The translations under genes were made by a program, and so were the position numbers. The notes below the pieces were generated by a model that saw nothing but the letters and a program-made list of their open reading frames with translations, did no database searches and was not told where the DNA came from. A stretch of 64,000 nucleotides of DNA, from assembly GCA_015061035.1 (NCBI GenBank), contig SUXK01000001.1:124001-188000 (forward strand), read 5' to 3'. Of this stretch, positions 47,388 through 58,900 are shown one piece after another (position 1 is the stretch's first letter; the number at the start of each line of letters is the position of its first letter). This stretch comes from Bacteroidales bacterium. Its GTDB lineage: Bacteria > Bacteroidota > Bacteroidia > Bacteroidales > G3-4614.

Positions 47388-48800
47388 ATGAAAGAGAAAT
47401 TTATAAAAAGCCTCTCGCAAAACTTGCCATATACGCCTACTCAAGATCAAGCAATAGTAATGGCAAAACTTGTAACCTTTGTTTTTAGAGCAGTAGGTCG
47501 CGAGGTGTTTCTGTTAAAAGGATATGCAGGAACGGGAAAGAGTTCGCTTGTGGGGGCATTAGTAAAAACACTCTCTCAGTATTCAATGAAAAGTGTGCTG
47601 TTGGCACCAACAGGGCGTGCTGCAAAAGTATTTGGATTGTATGCAAATACCCCAGCATATACTATACATAAGAAGATATATCGACAAAAGAGTTTCTCGC
47701 CAGATATGACGGGTTTTACCTTAACAGATAATAGACATAAACAAACGCTATTTATTGTTGATGAGGCATCAATGATAGCATCCTCTTCCGATGCATCATC
47801 AGACTTGTTGAGCGACTTAATAGAGTATGTCTATTCCTCGCCAGGGTGTAAACTTGTACTGATTGGAGATACAGCACAACTACCACCAGTAGGTCAGCCC
47901 AATACTCCTGCCTTGGAGCCAAAGGTATTAGAGGATTATCTTTTAAAAGTAACAGAGGTAACACTTACAGAGGTTATACGTCAGAGTTTAACATCAGGTA
48001 TTCTTTACAATGCAACTCAACTGCGAAAGATGATGCAAGATGATTTTCTTTCTACACCTAAGTTAGAGGTTCAACACTTTCCTGATATTAAAAATATTAC
48101 AGGTTATGACCTTATAGAGGAACTTGAGAGTGCCTATACTCGTGACGGAAAAGACCAAACCATAATAGTAACCCGTTCCAATAAACGTGCAAATATATTT
48201 AACGAAGGTGTAAGAAACAGAATACTCTACCGAGAGGAGGAGTTAGAGTCGGGAGATTTGCTGATGATAGCAAAGAATAACTATTTTTGGGGAGAGAAGA
48301 TAGATGAGATAGATTTTATAGCCAACGGAGATGTTGCGCAGGTGTTAAGGGTTAGGGGGTATAACGAGATGTATGGCTTCCGTTTTGCAGATGTAACGCT
48401 ACGCCTGCTTGATTATGATGTAGATATAGATGCAAAGATAATACTTGATACTTTGCATTTGGAGTATCCATCTCTTACTCCTGAACTCAACAATCAACTC
48501 TTTACAAAGGTAATGGAAGATTATTCCGATGTGAGAACTAAAAGGGAGAGAGTGAAACGGGTAAAACTTGATAAATGGTTTAATGCACTGCAAGTAAAAT
48601 ATGCATATGCTGTAACATGTCATAAGGCACAAGGAGGTCAATGGCAGAACGTGTTTATTGATATGGGTAATATCTCGGAGGATGCAGTAAATCTTGATTT
48701 TTTCAGATGGCTATATACAGCCTTCACTCGTGCAACAGATAAACTCTATTTGATAAATACTCCAAAACACTTCTTAAAAGATAGTGATGCTGAGTTATAA
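47388..48800 (+). CDS. RecD/Pif1-like ATP-dependent helicase (AAA_30)
   Basis: LLKGYAGTGKSSLVGAL, DEASMI, GDTAQLPPVGQ, AYAVTCHKAQGGQW. Confidence 0.92.
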   Translation: MKEKFIKSLSQNLPYTPTQDQAIVMAKLVTFVFRAVGREVFLLKGYAGTGKSSLVGALVKTLSQYSMKSVLLAPTGRAAKVFGLYANTPAYTIHKKIYRQKSFSPDMTGFTLTDNRHKQTLFIVDEASMIASSSDASSDLLSDLIEYVYSSPGCKLVLIGDTAQLPPVGQPNTPALEPKVLEDYLLKVTEVTLTEVIRQSLTSGILYNATQLRKMMQDDFLSTPKLEVQHFPDIKNITGYDLIEELESAYTRDGKDQTIIVTRSNKRANIFNEGVRNRILYREEELESGDLLMIAKNNYFWGEKIDEIDFIANGDVAQVLRVRGYNEMYGFRFADVTLRLLDYDVDIDAKIILDTLHLEYPSLTPELNNQLFTKVMEDYSDVRTKRERVKRVKLDKWFNALQVKYAYAVTCHKAQGGQWQNVFIDMGNISEDAVNLDFFRWLYTAFTRATDKLYLINTPKHFLKDSDAEL

Positions 48801-50252
48801 AATAGGACTGAAAAGCCGTGCAACAGATTCAGCAATCTTGGAGAATATACTACGTCTGTTCCAACTCTTAATAGATACCCTTCTACACTCTTTCAAATCT
48901 TGCATAAAAATAGCGGCATATCTACTATTAAACTCTTTGTCATATATAAAGGCATTAATCTCAAAATTCTGCTCAAAACTTCTTGAATCAAAGTTTGTTG
49001 AACCAATACTTGTAATCTCGTCATCAACAAGAATGGTCTTTGCATGTAAGAATCCTTTATTGTAAAAGTATATCTTAACGTTTGATTTCAGCATCTCTGT
49101 AATATATGAATTACTTGCCTTTTGTAAAAGTTTAGAGTCTGAATGATAGGGAATCATAATTCTGACATCAACCCCCGAAAGAGCTGCAATCTTAAGAGCA
49201 TTAATAGCGGCACTATTGGGTAAAAAGTATGGAGTTTGAATAAATACCCTTTCTTTTGCATTACTGATAATTTTAGAGAACATTAAAAAAATAGATTTAT
49301 GTTCATCTAAAGGACCGCTTGTCAATAGTTGAATGGTTGCCCCATTTGAAAAGTTTTCAGTTTTTGGGAAATAACTACTATCAGACAGTAACTCTTTAGT
49401 AGTAAAGTTCCAATCAACCATGAAAATTGCTTGAAGTTCTTTTACGGCTTCACCCTCAATTCTTATATGAGTATCTCTCCATTCGCCCCATTTATCTCCA
49501 GTAACATATCTATCGGCAACATTCATACCTCCCACGTAGCCAATAGTACCATCAATAATTGCAACTTTTCTGTGATTTCTATAATTGAGTTTGTTGGCAA
49601 GTTGGGGAAACGTAACCTTAAAGAATGGTTTGGCATCAATACCTGCCGAAATCATACTATCAAAAAAATCTTTCTCTCGCAAATTCCAACAACCCACGTC
49701 ATCGTATAAAACTCTTACTTCAACACCTTCTGATGCTTTTTGTATTAGCACTCTTTTAAGTTCATTGCCAAGATTGTCATTCTCTATAATGTAATATTGA
49801 AGATGAATAAAACTTTTAGCATTTTTTATATCATTAAAAAGAATATAATATTTATCTTTACCGCAAGTAAAAATATCAATCTTATTATTGATGGTTACAA
49901 AAGCACGAGTAAGTTTATTACCAAGAATAATAAGTTGTTGAGTTGCATCTTTGAAATTAGGAATATTGCTGTCGCTTACCGAAATACTATTGTTAACCAA
50001 ACGCTCTAATTTGCGTTTGCTTCGGCGCGAAATCATACGCTGAGAACGTTGGTCTCTACCAAAAAATAGGTAGAATACAAACCCAACAATAGGTAAAAGA
50101 GTTAATACAGATAGCCATGCAATAGTTTTTACAGGGTTTCTGTTTTCCGATATTATAAGAATTATAAATATAATATTAAGCAGAATAATGGTGAGGTAGA
50201 TAAAATTATATATCCACTCCCCAGCATTACTGATTGATAATAATAGATTCAT
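48795..50252 (-). CDS. cls: Cardiolipin synthase
   Basis: Two PLD HKD motifs (YRNHRKVAIIDG; GFLHAKTILVDD), N-terminal PLDc_N TM region. Confidence 0.95.
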   Translation of the reverse strand: MNLLLSISNAGEWIYNFIYLTIILLNIIFIILIISENRNPVKTIAWLSVLTLLPIVGFVFYLFFGRDQRSQRMISRRSKRKLERLVNNSISVSDSNIPNFKDATQQLIILGNKLTRAFVTINNKIDIFTCGKDKYYILFNDIKNAKSFIHLQYYIIENDNLGNELKRVLIQKASEGVEVRVLYDDVGCWNLREKDFFDSMISAGIDAKPFFKVTFPQLANKLNYRNHRKVAIIDGTIGYVGGMNVADRYVTGDKWGEWRDTHIRIEGEAVKELQAIFMVDWNFTTKELLSDSSYFPKTENFSNGATIQLLTSGPLDEHKSIFLMFSKIISNAKERVFIQTPYFLPNSAAINALKIAALSGVDVRIMIPYHSDSKLLQKASNSYITEMLKSNVKIYFYNKGFLHAKTILVDDEITSIGSTNFDSRSFEQNFEINAFIYDKEFNSRYAAIFMQDLKECRRVSIKSWNRRSIFSKIAESVARLFSPIL

Positions 50253-50340
50253 AAGTAATAAAATAAGGTCAATACAAACTTACTAAAAAACATATAAATA
50301 AAAAACAGATATAGAGAATATTAATTAAAAACAAATTATT

Positions 50341-50724
50341 ATGAAAAAGATTTTATTACTATTTGTTGTTACAATTATTAGCATGACAACAATGTCGTTA
50401 TCCGCAAAAGAGATAACGCAAGCAACAGATCAAACGTTTGCATCAGAGATAAAAGAAGGGTATGTGTTAGTTGATTTTTGGGCAACTTGGTGTCCTCCTT
50501 GTAGAGCTTTAGCCCCAATATTTGCTGAACTATCACAAGAGTTCTCGGGAGAGGTGAAATTTGTAAAATTGGATGTAGATAGAGCAGGTAAAACAGCAAC
50601 ACAATATGGAATAAGATCTATTCCAACGTTGATCCTATTCAAAGATGGTAAGCAAATTGAGAAATGGATTGGAGGAAGAAGTAAAGAAGATTTAAGAATA
50701 CTTATAAAAGAGGCGATAAGGTAA
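50341..50724 (+). CDS. Exported thioredoxin
   Basis: Signal peptide; VDFWATWCPPCRALAP, SIPTLILFKDGK. Confidence 0.93.
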   Translation: MKKILLLFVVTIISMTTMSLSAKEITQATDQTFASEIKEGYVLVDFWATWCPPCRALAPIFAELSQEFSGEVKFVKLDVDRAGKTATQYGIRSIPTLILFKDGKQIEKWIGGRSKEDLRILIKEAIR

Positions 50725-50768
50725 ATGTAAAATAAAGTTAAAAATTTTATTCTTCCATAAATAAGTAT

Positions 50769-50776
50769 TACTTTTG
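50769..50776 (+). promoter_or_regulatory. Bacteroidetes -7 element
   Basis: TACTTTTG, 31 nt upstream of 50807 ORF. Confidence 0.55.
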
Positions 50777-50806
50777 CACTCGTAAAATTTTAAAACTAAG
50801 AAAAAG

Positions 50807-51040
50807 ATGAAAGCATTAACATTTTCAATTGGTGAGAATGCAGGAAAACTTTGGCACGTTTTAGAGGCTAATACTGAAATGAATGTAACTCAATTAAAAG
50901 AGAAAACAGGTCTTAAAACAGCAGATTTGTATGCTGCAATAGGATGGTTGGCTCGTGAAGGTAAAATATATTGCCGCGAGGAGAAATCAACTCTATATTT
51001 CAGCAACAAATTTATTGAAGGTTTCTTTGTATTCGGATAA
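50807..51040 (+). CDS. Winged helix-turn-helix (DUF2582-like) protein
   Basis: GENAGKLWHVLEANTEMNVTQLKEKTGLKTADLYAAIGWLAREGKIY. Confidence 0.88.
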   Translation: MKALTFSIGENAGKLWHVLEANTEMNVTQLKEKTGLKTADLYAAIGWLAREGKIYCREEKSTLYFSNKFIEGFFVFG

Positions 51041-51062
51041 TCTTAATTATCTGACAATAACA

Positions 51063-51098
51063 AATAAGAGGTGTATTCATTGAATAACACCTCTTATT
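51063..51098 (+). terminator. Intrinsic terminator
   Basis: AATAAGAGGTGT-attcattgaata-ACACCTCTTATT then TTATT. Confidence 0.75.
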
Positions 51099-51200
51099 TT
51101 ATTATGTATATGTATATCTATATATAAAATCTTTTTTATAAAGTAAGGATAGCGTCTAACTAATAACTCCTCCCCGCTGGGAAGGGACAATTAATACTCC

Positions 51201-53297
51201 TTATCCTACTAAACCGAAGTTTACTATACGTTTAAATAGTTTATCGAGTCTTATCTTTAAAATAAGATGTTCTGGTTGAGATAAGTCGGGGTCAATGTCT
51301 AATACTCTACTTGCACAATCTCTTGCCAACTGCAAAATTTGAGCATCGCGAGTTATATTTGCAATCTTCAGGTCAAATGCCATACCGCTCTGCTGGGTTC
51401 CTTCCATATCACCAGGACCTCTCAATTTAAGATCGGCCTCAGCAATCTCAAAGCCATCGTTAGTCTTACACATAATATCTAAACGTTTGCGAGAGTTCTC
51501 GCTAAGTTTATGTGTAGTCTTAAGAATACAATATGATTGTTCAGCACCTCTGCCAACCCTCCCTCTAAGTTGATGTAGTTGAGCAAGACCAAATCTCTCG
51601 GCATTCTCAATAACCATAACTGAAGCATTAGGAACGTCAACGCCAACTTCAATAACGGTTGTTGCAACCATAATTTTAGCCCTGCCAGAAGCGAATTTCT
51701 GCATCTCCTCCTCCTTTTCAGAACTCTTCATCTTGCCATGCACCATGCAAACCTCATACTCTTTAAATAGGTTTTTGACATAGTTATAACCCTCTTCAAG
51801 ATTCTTTAAGTCACTTTTTTCGCTCTCCTTAATTAATGGATAAACAATATAAATCTGTCGTCCTGCCTCAATCTGTTTTCTTATGCCGTTATACATCTTA
51901 TCAGCACCCGAATCAAATCTAAGAATAGTAGAGATGGGTTTTCTGCCAGGAGGAAGTTCGTCAATAACCGAGACATCTAAATCTCCATACAACGTCATTG
52001 CCAAGGTGCGAGGAATAGGGGTAGCGGTCATTACTAAAACATGAGGAGGTTGATTATTTTTCTTCCAAAGTTTTGATCTTTGAACAACTCCAAAGCGGTG
52101 TTGCTCATCAACTATAACTAAACCAAGATTTTTAAAAATTACATTATCCTCAATAAGAGCGTGTGTACCAACAATAAAATTAATAGTACCATCTTTCAGT
52201 CCCTTATCAATAGCATCCCTTTCACTCTTTTTTGTTGAACCCGTTAGTAGAGCAATATTAATATTTAATCCCGAGAGAAGTCGTTTGATATTTTCATAAT
52301 GTTGAGTAGCGAGAATCTCAGTTGGAGCCATAATACATGCCTGAAAATCATTGTCAGAGGCAATCAACATACTCATAATCGCTACAAGCGTTTTACCACT
52401 ACCAACATCTCCTTGTAAGAGCCTGTTCATCTGCTTGCCGCTACCCATATCATATCTAATTTCCTTGATAACCCTCTTTTGGGCATTTGTAAGTTCAAAG
52501 GGGAGATTGTACTTGTAAAAATTGTTTACGTTATCTCCAATACGTTTAAACTTAAAACCATTTAAACTTCTCTCTCTCAACTTCATGTATCGTAAAATAT
52601 TAAGTTGAATATAGAAAAGTTCTTCAAATTTAAGTCTAAAAGTTGCCTTTTGTAGTTCTTCGTTTGATTTTGGGAAGTGGATGTTTCTTAACGCATCGTT
52701 AATATTAATAAGGTTACACTCTTTAGCAACATCTATTGAGATGGTCTCAAAAATAGGAACTTTCAAACTTCTGAAGATACTCTCAATAAGTTTTGAAATA
52801 GTCTTAGAATTTATAAATTTCTTTTTCATCTCTTCAGTGGTACTGTAATATCCTTGAAGAGTATGTTTGCGTTCGGTAAAAGGTTCTACTTTATCTATTT
52901 CAGGATGAGCAATTGAGATTTTGGAACCATATTGAGCAGGTTTTCCAAATACTGTATATTTGGTTCTAAGTCGGTAATTGTCTTTTATATATTTAGCACC
53001 TTTAAACCATACTAATTCAATTGTCCCTGTGCCATCCGAGAAAGTAGCACTAAGGCGTTTTGCTCTACCTGTTCCTACCTCTTCGTATGAGATGATTTCT
53101 CCTTCAATCTGAATGTATGGGAAATTACCATCTATCTCGTTTATTTTGAAAATTTTACTGCGGTCAATATATTTATAAGGGAAGTAGTACAACAAATCTT
53201 CGTATGTTGCAACACCAATCTCTTTTTTTAGAATCTCGGCGCGTTTAGGGCCAACTCCTGCAAGAAATTTAATATCGATTTTAGAAAATTCTGACAT
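51201..53297 (-). CDS. recG: ATP-dependent DNA helicase RecG
   Basis: LLQGDVGSGKTLVA, VDEQHRFGVVQR, HQLRGRVGRG. Confidence 0.97.
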   Translation of the reverse strand: MSEFSKIDIKFLAGVGPKRAEILKKEIGVATYEDLLYYFPYKYIDRSKIFKINEIDGNFPYIQIEGEIISYEEVGTGRAKRLSATFSDGTGTIELVWFKGAKYIKDNYRLRTKYTVFGKPAQYGSKISIAHPEIDKVEPFTERKHTLQGYYSTTEEMKKKFINSKTISKLIESIFRSLKVPIFETISIDVAKECNLININDALRNIHFPKSNEELQKATFRLKFEELFYIQLNILRYMKLRERSLNGFKFKRIGDNVNNFYKYNLPFELTNAQKRVIKEIRYDMGSGKQMNRLLQGDVGSGKTLVAIMSMLIASDNDFQACIMAPTEILATQHYENIKRLLSGLNINIALLTGSTKKSERDAIDKGLKDGTINFIVGTHALIEDNVIFKNLGLVIVDEQHRFGVVQRSKLWKKNNQPPHVLVMTATPIPRTLAMTLYGDLDVSVIDELPPGRKPISTILRFDSGADKMYNGIRKQIEAGRQIYIVYPLIKESEKSDLKNLEEGYNYVKNLFKEYEVCMVHGKMKSSEKEEEMQKFASGRAKIMVATTVIEVGVDVPNASVMVIENAERFGLAQLHQLRGRVGRGAEQSYCILKTTHKLSENSRKRLDIMCKTNDGFEIAEADLKLRGPGDMEGTQQSGMAFDLKIANITRDAQILQLARDCASRVLDIDPDLSQPEHLILKIRLDKLFKRIVNFGLVG

Positions 53298-53964
53298 TGT
53301 TTACTAATAACTCAGCAATAGCAAGATCTTTTGCCGATGTAATTTTAATATTAGTATCTTCTCCCTCTATAATGTTAACTTGAGTACCATATCTTTCAAT
53401 AACAGAAGCATCATCGGTAAAGCACTCCTCAAATGGTAACTCGTATGCCTCCTTAACAATATCGCTTTTAAAAACTTGAGGTGTTTGTATGGCTCTATAA
53501 ACCTCTCTATTAACAGAGCGACTCTTACCATCCTCTTCGTTTACAATTCTTAATGAATCTGTAACCTTAATGGCAGGGATAACGGCAGAGAGAGTCTCTG
53601 CATTTGAGTAGAGTCTGTCAATCAGTTGTTTTGATATTAATGGCCTAACGCCATCGTGAATACCAACAATAGAATCATTGTCAATTTCAGATAAACCATT
53701 CTTTACCGATTCCCATCGAGTAGCCCCTCCCTTAACTATCTTATGAGGGGTGTTAAAATTATATTTTTTGCATAACTCTTTCCAAAAAGGGAAATGGTTT
53801 TCAGGTATAACAACAACAATATCAAAAGAGTTGTCGCTACTAAAAAAAGCATCAATAGTATGCATTAAGACGGGTTTGTTATTCAAAAGCAAAAACTGTT
53901 TTGGAATATCACTCCCAAAACGAGTGCCTTTGCCTCCTGCAACAATAACAACACACCTTTTCAT
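53281..53964 (-). CDS. ispD: 2-C-methyl-D-erythritol 4-phosphate cytidylyltransferase
   Basis: VIVAGGKGTRFGSDIPKQFL, GIHDGVRPL, AIQTPQVF, FTDDASVIE. Confidence 0.95.
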   Translation of the reverse strand: MKRCVVIVAGGKGTRFGSDIPKQFLLLNNKPVLMHTIDAFFSSDNSFDIVVVIPENHFPFWKELCKKYNFNTPHKIVKGGATRWESVKNGLSEIDNDSIVGIHDGVRPLISKQLIDRLYSNAETLSAVIPAIKVTDSLRIVNEEDGKSRSVNREVYRAIQTPQVFKSDIVKEAYELPFEECFTDDASVIERYGTQVNIIEGEDTNIKITSAKDLAIAELLVNNVRIF

Positions 53965-53967
53965 CCT

Positions 53968-55917
53968 CTATTTATATAAATTCTTTTTAACGTCTTTAAT
54001 ACTATTGTATTTGTTTTCAACAATAATATTTTGGTTTTTATCCATAGCCCCCCATTTGCCATCTTTCTTAAAGATGAATACCTTGTCGTCAAAACATAAA
54101 ATCTCAAAGACATCAACAGTTACAGCATCATCGCCGTTGTATGAGTTAACAATATTAACCTCAACCAATTTATCGTTAAAAGCGTAAATATTCTGGTATT
54201 CAAAAGGAATAATCTCGTTGCCTTCGTAATCAATGTATCCATATCTACCACCATATTTTACTTTGGCCATACCGTTGCAGAACTCTGATACCTCATTATA
54301 TTTGAAGGCAATTTTAGTCTCTCCATTTTTGTTTATGTAGCCCCACTTGCCAGTGAATTTAGCAATAGCCAAACTATCAACAAAATTGCCTAAGGTATCG
54401 TATTTGGCAGGAGCAATATCCATTCCGTATGCGTCAATATAACCCCATTTAACATTAAGTTTAACAGGAGTTCTTAATTCGTTATCAGGTTTGCCCAAGT
54501 TAACATACATGCAAGGAACAATCTCCTCTCCATTTGTATTAACGTATCCCCACATACCCATAGAGTTGACTTTTACCATACCATTTTCAATATCTTTGGT
54601 ATCATCGTAGTTACAAGCAATAACCTCTTTGCCGGTTTTGTCTATGAAACCATACTTGTCGTTTAAACTGACTCTTGCATAGTCGCCAACAAACGATTCA
54701 ATTTGTTGGTATTTGGGAGCAACAATTATAGTACCATTTTTCTTAATCAAGCCCCATTTCAAGCCCTCTCTGATTTTGGCAATATTGTTTTCGTCAAACT
54801 CAGATATGACTGTGTATTTAGTGGGAATAACCTCTTTGCCAGTTTTGTCAATATATCCCCATTTACCATTCTTTTTAACCTTTGCAATACCGTCTTTAAA
54901 ATCTCCAGCCTCCTGGAATTCAAAGTAAGTTACAGTGTTGCAATCAATGTTGATGTAGCCCCATGACCATCCATGCTTAACTCTCGCAATTCCTTCGCTG
55001 AAAGGCATTGCGTAATCATAATGGGCCTCAATAATTTTCTTGCCGGTATTATCGATATAACCGTATTTACTATATTCTTTGTATGGTGCTCTTCCTTGAA
55101 CAAAATTTCCTAATTGCTCAAATGCGCTATTTGATACTTTCTTCCCGCTTTTATTAATAACGTACCATGAAGTACCCTCCGATATAGTAGCAATGCCATC
55201 ACAGAAAGGGGTGGCATTATCGTATTTTACCTTGACAACTTCATCACCAAGAGTATTGATATATCCCTTTTTGCCGCCTGATATAACACCTCTTTTATTA
55301 GGTGTTCCGCCAATATTAACAATAGCCATTCCATCGCAAAAATCCGATGCGTCATCATATTTAATATCGGTTATGTTTTCGCCTCTATAATCAATATAAC
55401 CAAATTTGTTATTCATCTTAACTTTAAGAATACCAACCTCCGAAGTAAAGATGATTTCATCATAAATAGGGGGAACAACCTCTTCGCCTTTATCATCTAT
55501 AAGCCCATATTTACCACCTCTAAGTTTGTAAATTTGTTGCATAGTTGGTTCATAGACATATGCCGTTGTGGTAGTATTATCATATACCCAAATTTTTTCA
55601 AAATTTCGCTCTTTTTCTGTGTCACTTACACCCTTTGGAGTAGCAGTCTTAACCCATTTTGCACCCATATTAACAACGGCGAAACCATTGTTAAAGTCCC
55701 ATATTGCATCGTATGCAGGAGCGGTGATTTCATTGCCATCAGCATCGCATACGCCCCATTTTAAATTATTCCAAACTTTGAAATAACCATTCTTGTAGTT
55801 GTCAAATTGAGAGAATCCGTATCTTGCATTTACAGATTTTTCAACAGTAGATGCCTCTGTAACAAATGCAATAACAAGCGAAAATAATACAAATAGAGAG
55901 AATTTTTTTAAGTTCAT
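53968..55917 (-). CDS. WG-repeat protein, secreted
   Basis: Many tandem WGYI(D/N)..G.E(V/I)(I/V)P.KY repeats after a signal peptide. Confidence 0.93.
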   Translation of the reverse strand: MNLKKFSLFVLFSLVIAFVTEASTVEKSVNARYGFSQFDNYKNGYFKVWNNLKWGVCDADGNEITAPAYDAIWDFNNGFAVVNMGAKWVKTATPKGVSDTEKERNFEKIWVYDNTTTTAYVYEPTMQQIYKLRGGKYGLIDDKGEEVVPPIYDEIIFTSEVGILKVKMNNKFGYIDYRGENITDIKYDDASDFCDGMAIVNIGGTPNKRGVISGGKKGYINTLGDEVVKVKYDNATPFCDGIATISEGTSWYVINKSGKKVSNSAFEQLGNFVQGRAPYKEYSKYGYIDNTGKKIIEAHYDYAMPFSEGIARVKHGWSWGYINIDCNTVTYFEFQEAGDFKDGIAKVKKNGKWGYIDKTGKEVIPTKYTVISEFDENNIAKIREGLKWGLIKKNGTIIVAPKYQQIESFVGDYARVSLNDKYGFIDKTGKEVIACNYDDTKDIENGMVKVNSMGMWGYVNTNGEEIVPCMYVNLGKPDNELRTPVKLNVKWGYIDAYGMDIAPAKYDTLGNFVDSLAIAKFTGKWGYINKNGETKIAFKYNEVSEFCNGMAKVKYGGRYGYIDYEGNEIIPFEYQNIYAFNDKLVEVNIVNSYNGDDAVTVDVFEILCFDDKVFIFKKDGKWGAMDKNQNIIVENKYNSIKDVKKNLYK

Positions 55918-55996
55918 GATAAATGTTCTTTTTTTATTACAAATGCAAATATATGCAAAAAAGAGTTTTATGCAACTTTTTTTTTATACAATTCTC

Positions 55997-58900
55997 CTAT
56001 TTTAAATATATTTTTTGCATTTTTATTCCATTGCTGTCTTTTACTCTTACAATGTAAATACCTTTGTTGTATTTGCCAATGTTTACTGTCAAAGAACTGT
56101 TATTGCAGGTAGAGTTGTGAATACACATACCCGAAACATTATAAATCCATATTTGGGCATTGCCCTCTATGCCATTAATTGTTAATACCTCGCCATTAAC
56201 AATGGTAAATAATGGTTCTTCAATATTTTCACTCTCTTCAATGCCAGTAGCAGTGTTAGGGATAAGAGTAAAGGGACAATCCCACGAAAGGAATGGCTCA
56301 AACTTTTGAGTAATATTTGCATTTAAGTTAACCTTATAATCAAATGGAGGGATTTCGTTCAATGATATAGTAAATACCTTTATTGCCTCTTCATCAACAT
56401 TCAAAGCGTTAAGATTAACGCTATTTGTTACGATTGTTATATATTCATCATCACTTGAAAGAGTTATGGTACTTCTTGCTTGTTGGTCATATTTACCATC
56501 GTTAATAAAGGTAATCTCTATCTCATTTTCTCCAATTGCCATAGTTTCGTTATAGGCAACAGATTTTATTGCAATATTGTAGTCGGCTTTCTTTGTTGTA
56601 GCATAAACCCAATCAGATAACTCAGATTCGCTGCCATTGTAAACCGAACTAATCTTATAGTAATATTCAGTATTAGGTTTAAGGTTTGTATTGGTAAATT
56701 GGGTTACTCCATTAACAGTTGTAATAAGTTCTCCATCGCTGTTATATATGTTGTAACTTTGAACATTTGCAACAGCATCCCACGAAAGCATAATACTCTT
56801 ATCGTCAATAGCCGTAGCCGTAATATTTGAAGGCGCAGGGATAGGATCAGATTTTACCTTAACAGAGAAGTAACTGTAATTATTATATTTAAAGTTGTCT
56901 GAGATGTCAATAACGCTCTCAAACTTGGCATCATCTACAAGCAAAAGATATAGATCAAATCCATTACTAAGCAGTTGCCACTCTTGTTCGGTAAAGAAGT
57001 TTCTAATAGCAACATAAATATCTTTACCGTCATATTCGCTTAAATCAATGGTGTATTCTTGCCACTCGGAGCCACTTATGTCATTAATAATCCACTCCTG
57101 AATGGTGGTAAAACAATCGGCAGAGTTGTTCTCTGATTCAGAAATAGCAACGCCAAAATGTTGTCCCTTATAGAAAATATTATCAGTTCTTATTCTGAAA
57201 CTAAATTTACTATCTTTTGTAGCTCTTATTTTTGGTGAAACTAAATAGTTGTCAACAGGAACGCTATATTCAATTAATGATGCTTGGCAGTAAGTTTCAC
57301 TTATTAAACAACTTTTGCCTGAAAAAACATCACCTATGCTCTCAACATGATGACTGACATAATTTGATGAGTGCCACCAAGGATGATCTCTGCTGTCATC
57401 GCTGGCATCAAAAGTGGTCCAGCCACATAAACCATCATCGTAATAACCATACTCATTCTTTTCTGTCTCAAATTCATAGATAATATCTTTTACATGAGTA
57501 AAGTTATTAGGAGTAGTGTATATATCAAAATTTACTGTGGCGTTGTCGGTAATAGATTTGTCAATATTAACACCAAAACTAACACTCTCTTTGCCTCCTA
57601 CCTCTATGGCGTTAATCTCATTGATATTTTTAATGAAATTAACGTATGGCGAAGTAGAACTTATTGTAACCGATGACTTATCGGTTGTGGCAATGGTTCC
57701 GTTATTAATCAACTCTACGTCAAACCAAACATCTTCTCCAGCCTCAATAGTCTCAATAGATTTTGAATTGAAAACAATCTTAGGCTCAGCATCAATCTTG
57801 ATAACTATTTCATCGTTCCAAACAAGTTCTTCGTCAGTAGTGGTTAGTTTCAAGAATAAATTATGTCCATTGGGAGTGGCAGAACTAATATTTAATGAGA
57901 AGATAATCTCTTTCTCTTCATTGCTGTTTATTATGCCCAAACTCTTGGTAGCATCATTAATGGTAATGTAGTTATCATCGGTTGAGAGAGTTGCTGTTGT
58001 ACTCTCGCCACTATTGCCCTTTCCAAAGTTTTTGATAGTCAAACAAACATCTAATGCTCCCTGATTTGCTTTGGCGGGAGTAAACTCTGTAAGTTTAACA
58101 AAAGGTTTCTCAATAGAATTCTCAATACCATTAATAGCATTTAAGGCATCAATACGACCAGAACCTGTAAGGTTGTTTTTTTTATCTGATAATTTAATAG
58201 CAGTATTCTCAATTATTTCGCAAATTTCGGAAGGAGTTAGGTTGGGGTTTTTCTCCAACATAAGAGCCATAACACCAGCAACGCAAGGGGTAGCCTGTGA
58301 TGTGCCTGAGTTAAACTTATATTTATTGTTAGTATCGTGTTTAAGTGAGTAAATCATATTACCGGGGGCAACAATGTCGGGGCGTATAAGTCCTATGTTA
58401 TTATCGTCAAAGGGATAATCATTCCATTCACTGCCTTGCCAAGTTGATGGTCCTTGAGAAGAGAAAGATGCATAGTCGTCATTGCTGTCAACTGCACCAA
58501 CGCAAACAATGCTCGAAACGCCGCCGCTATTCTCCATTTGGTCTTCGTGAATATATGGAGGAGGACAACTTGCAGGAATATCAATATTATTAGGTACTCC
58601 TGAATTATTGCCGTCATTACCTGCTGCCGCACAAACAATAACACCAGCCTCAAGGACGTTCTCAAATGTTTTACGCAGAGATGCTTTAGCAGCATCGCCA
58701 ATCTGATGGTTCTTAAATCCTAACGACATACTCAATATATCAGCGCCATTCTCTACTGCAAACTCAACACCTCTAATCATCTGCTCTGGGGTTCCGCCTC
58801 CGCTTCTGTTTACAATTTTTAAAGTCATCAACGATGCATCTGGAGCAATACCCGTTGTATTCCCCGATGAACCATCTCCACAAACAATTCCCGCACAATG

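Noticed and set aside
47388-48800. RecD-like helicase considered as part of a mobile or defence element
   Set aside because: Flanked by housekeeping rsmD and cls; no associated nuclease or integrase; matches common AAA_30 helicases.
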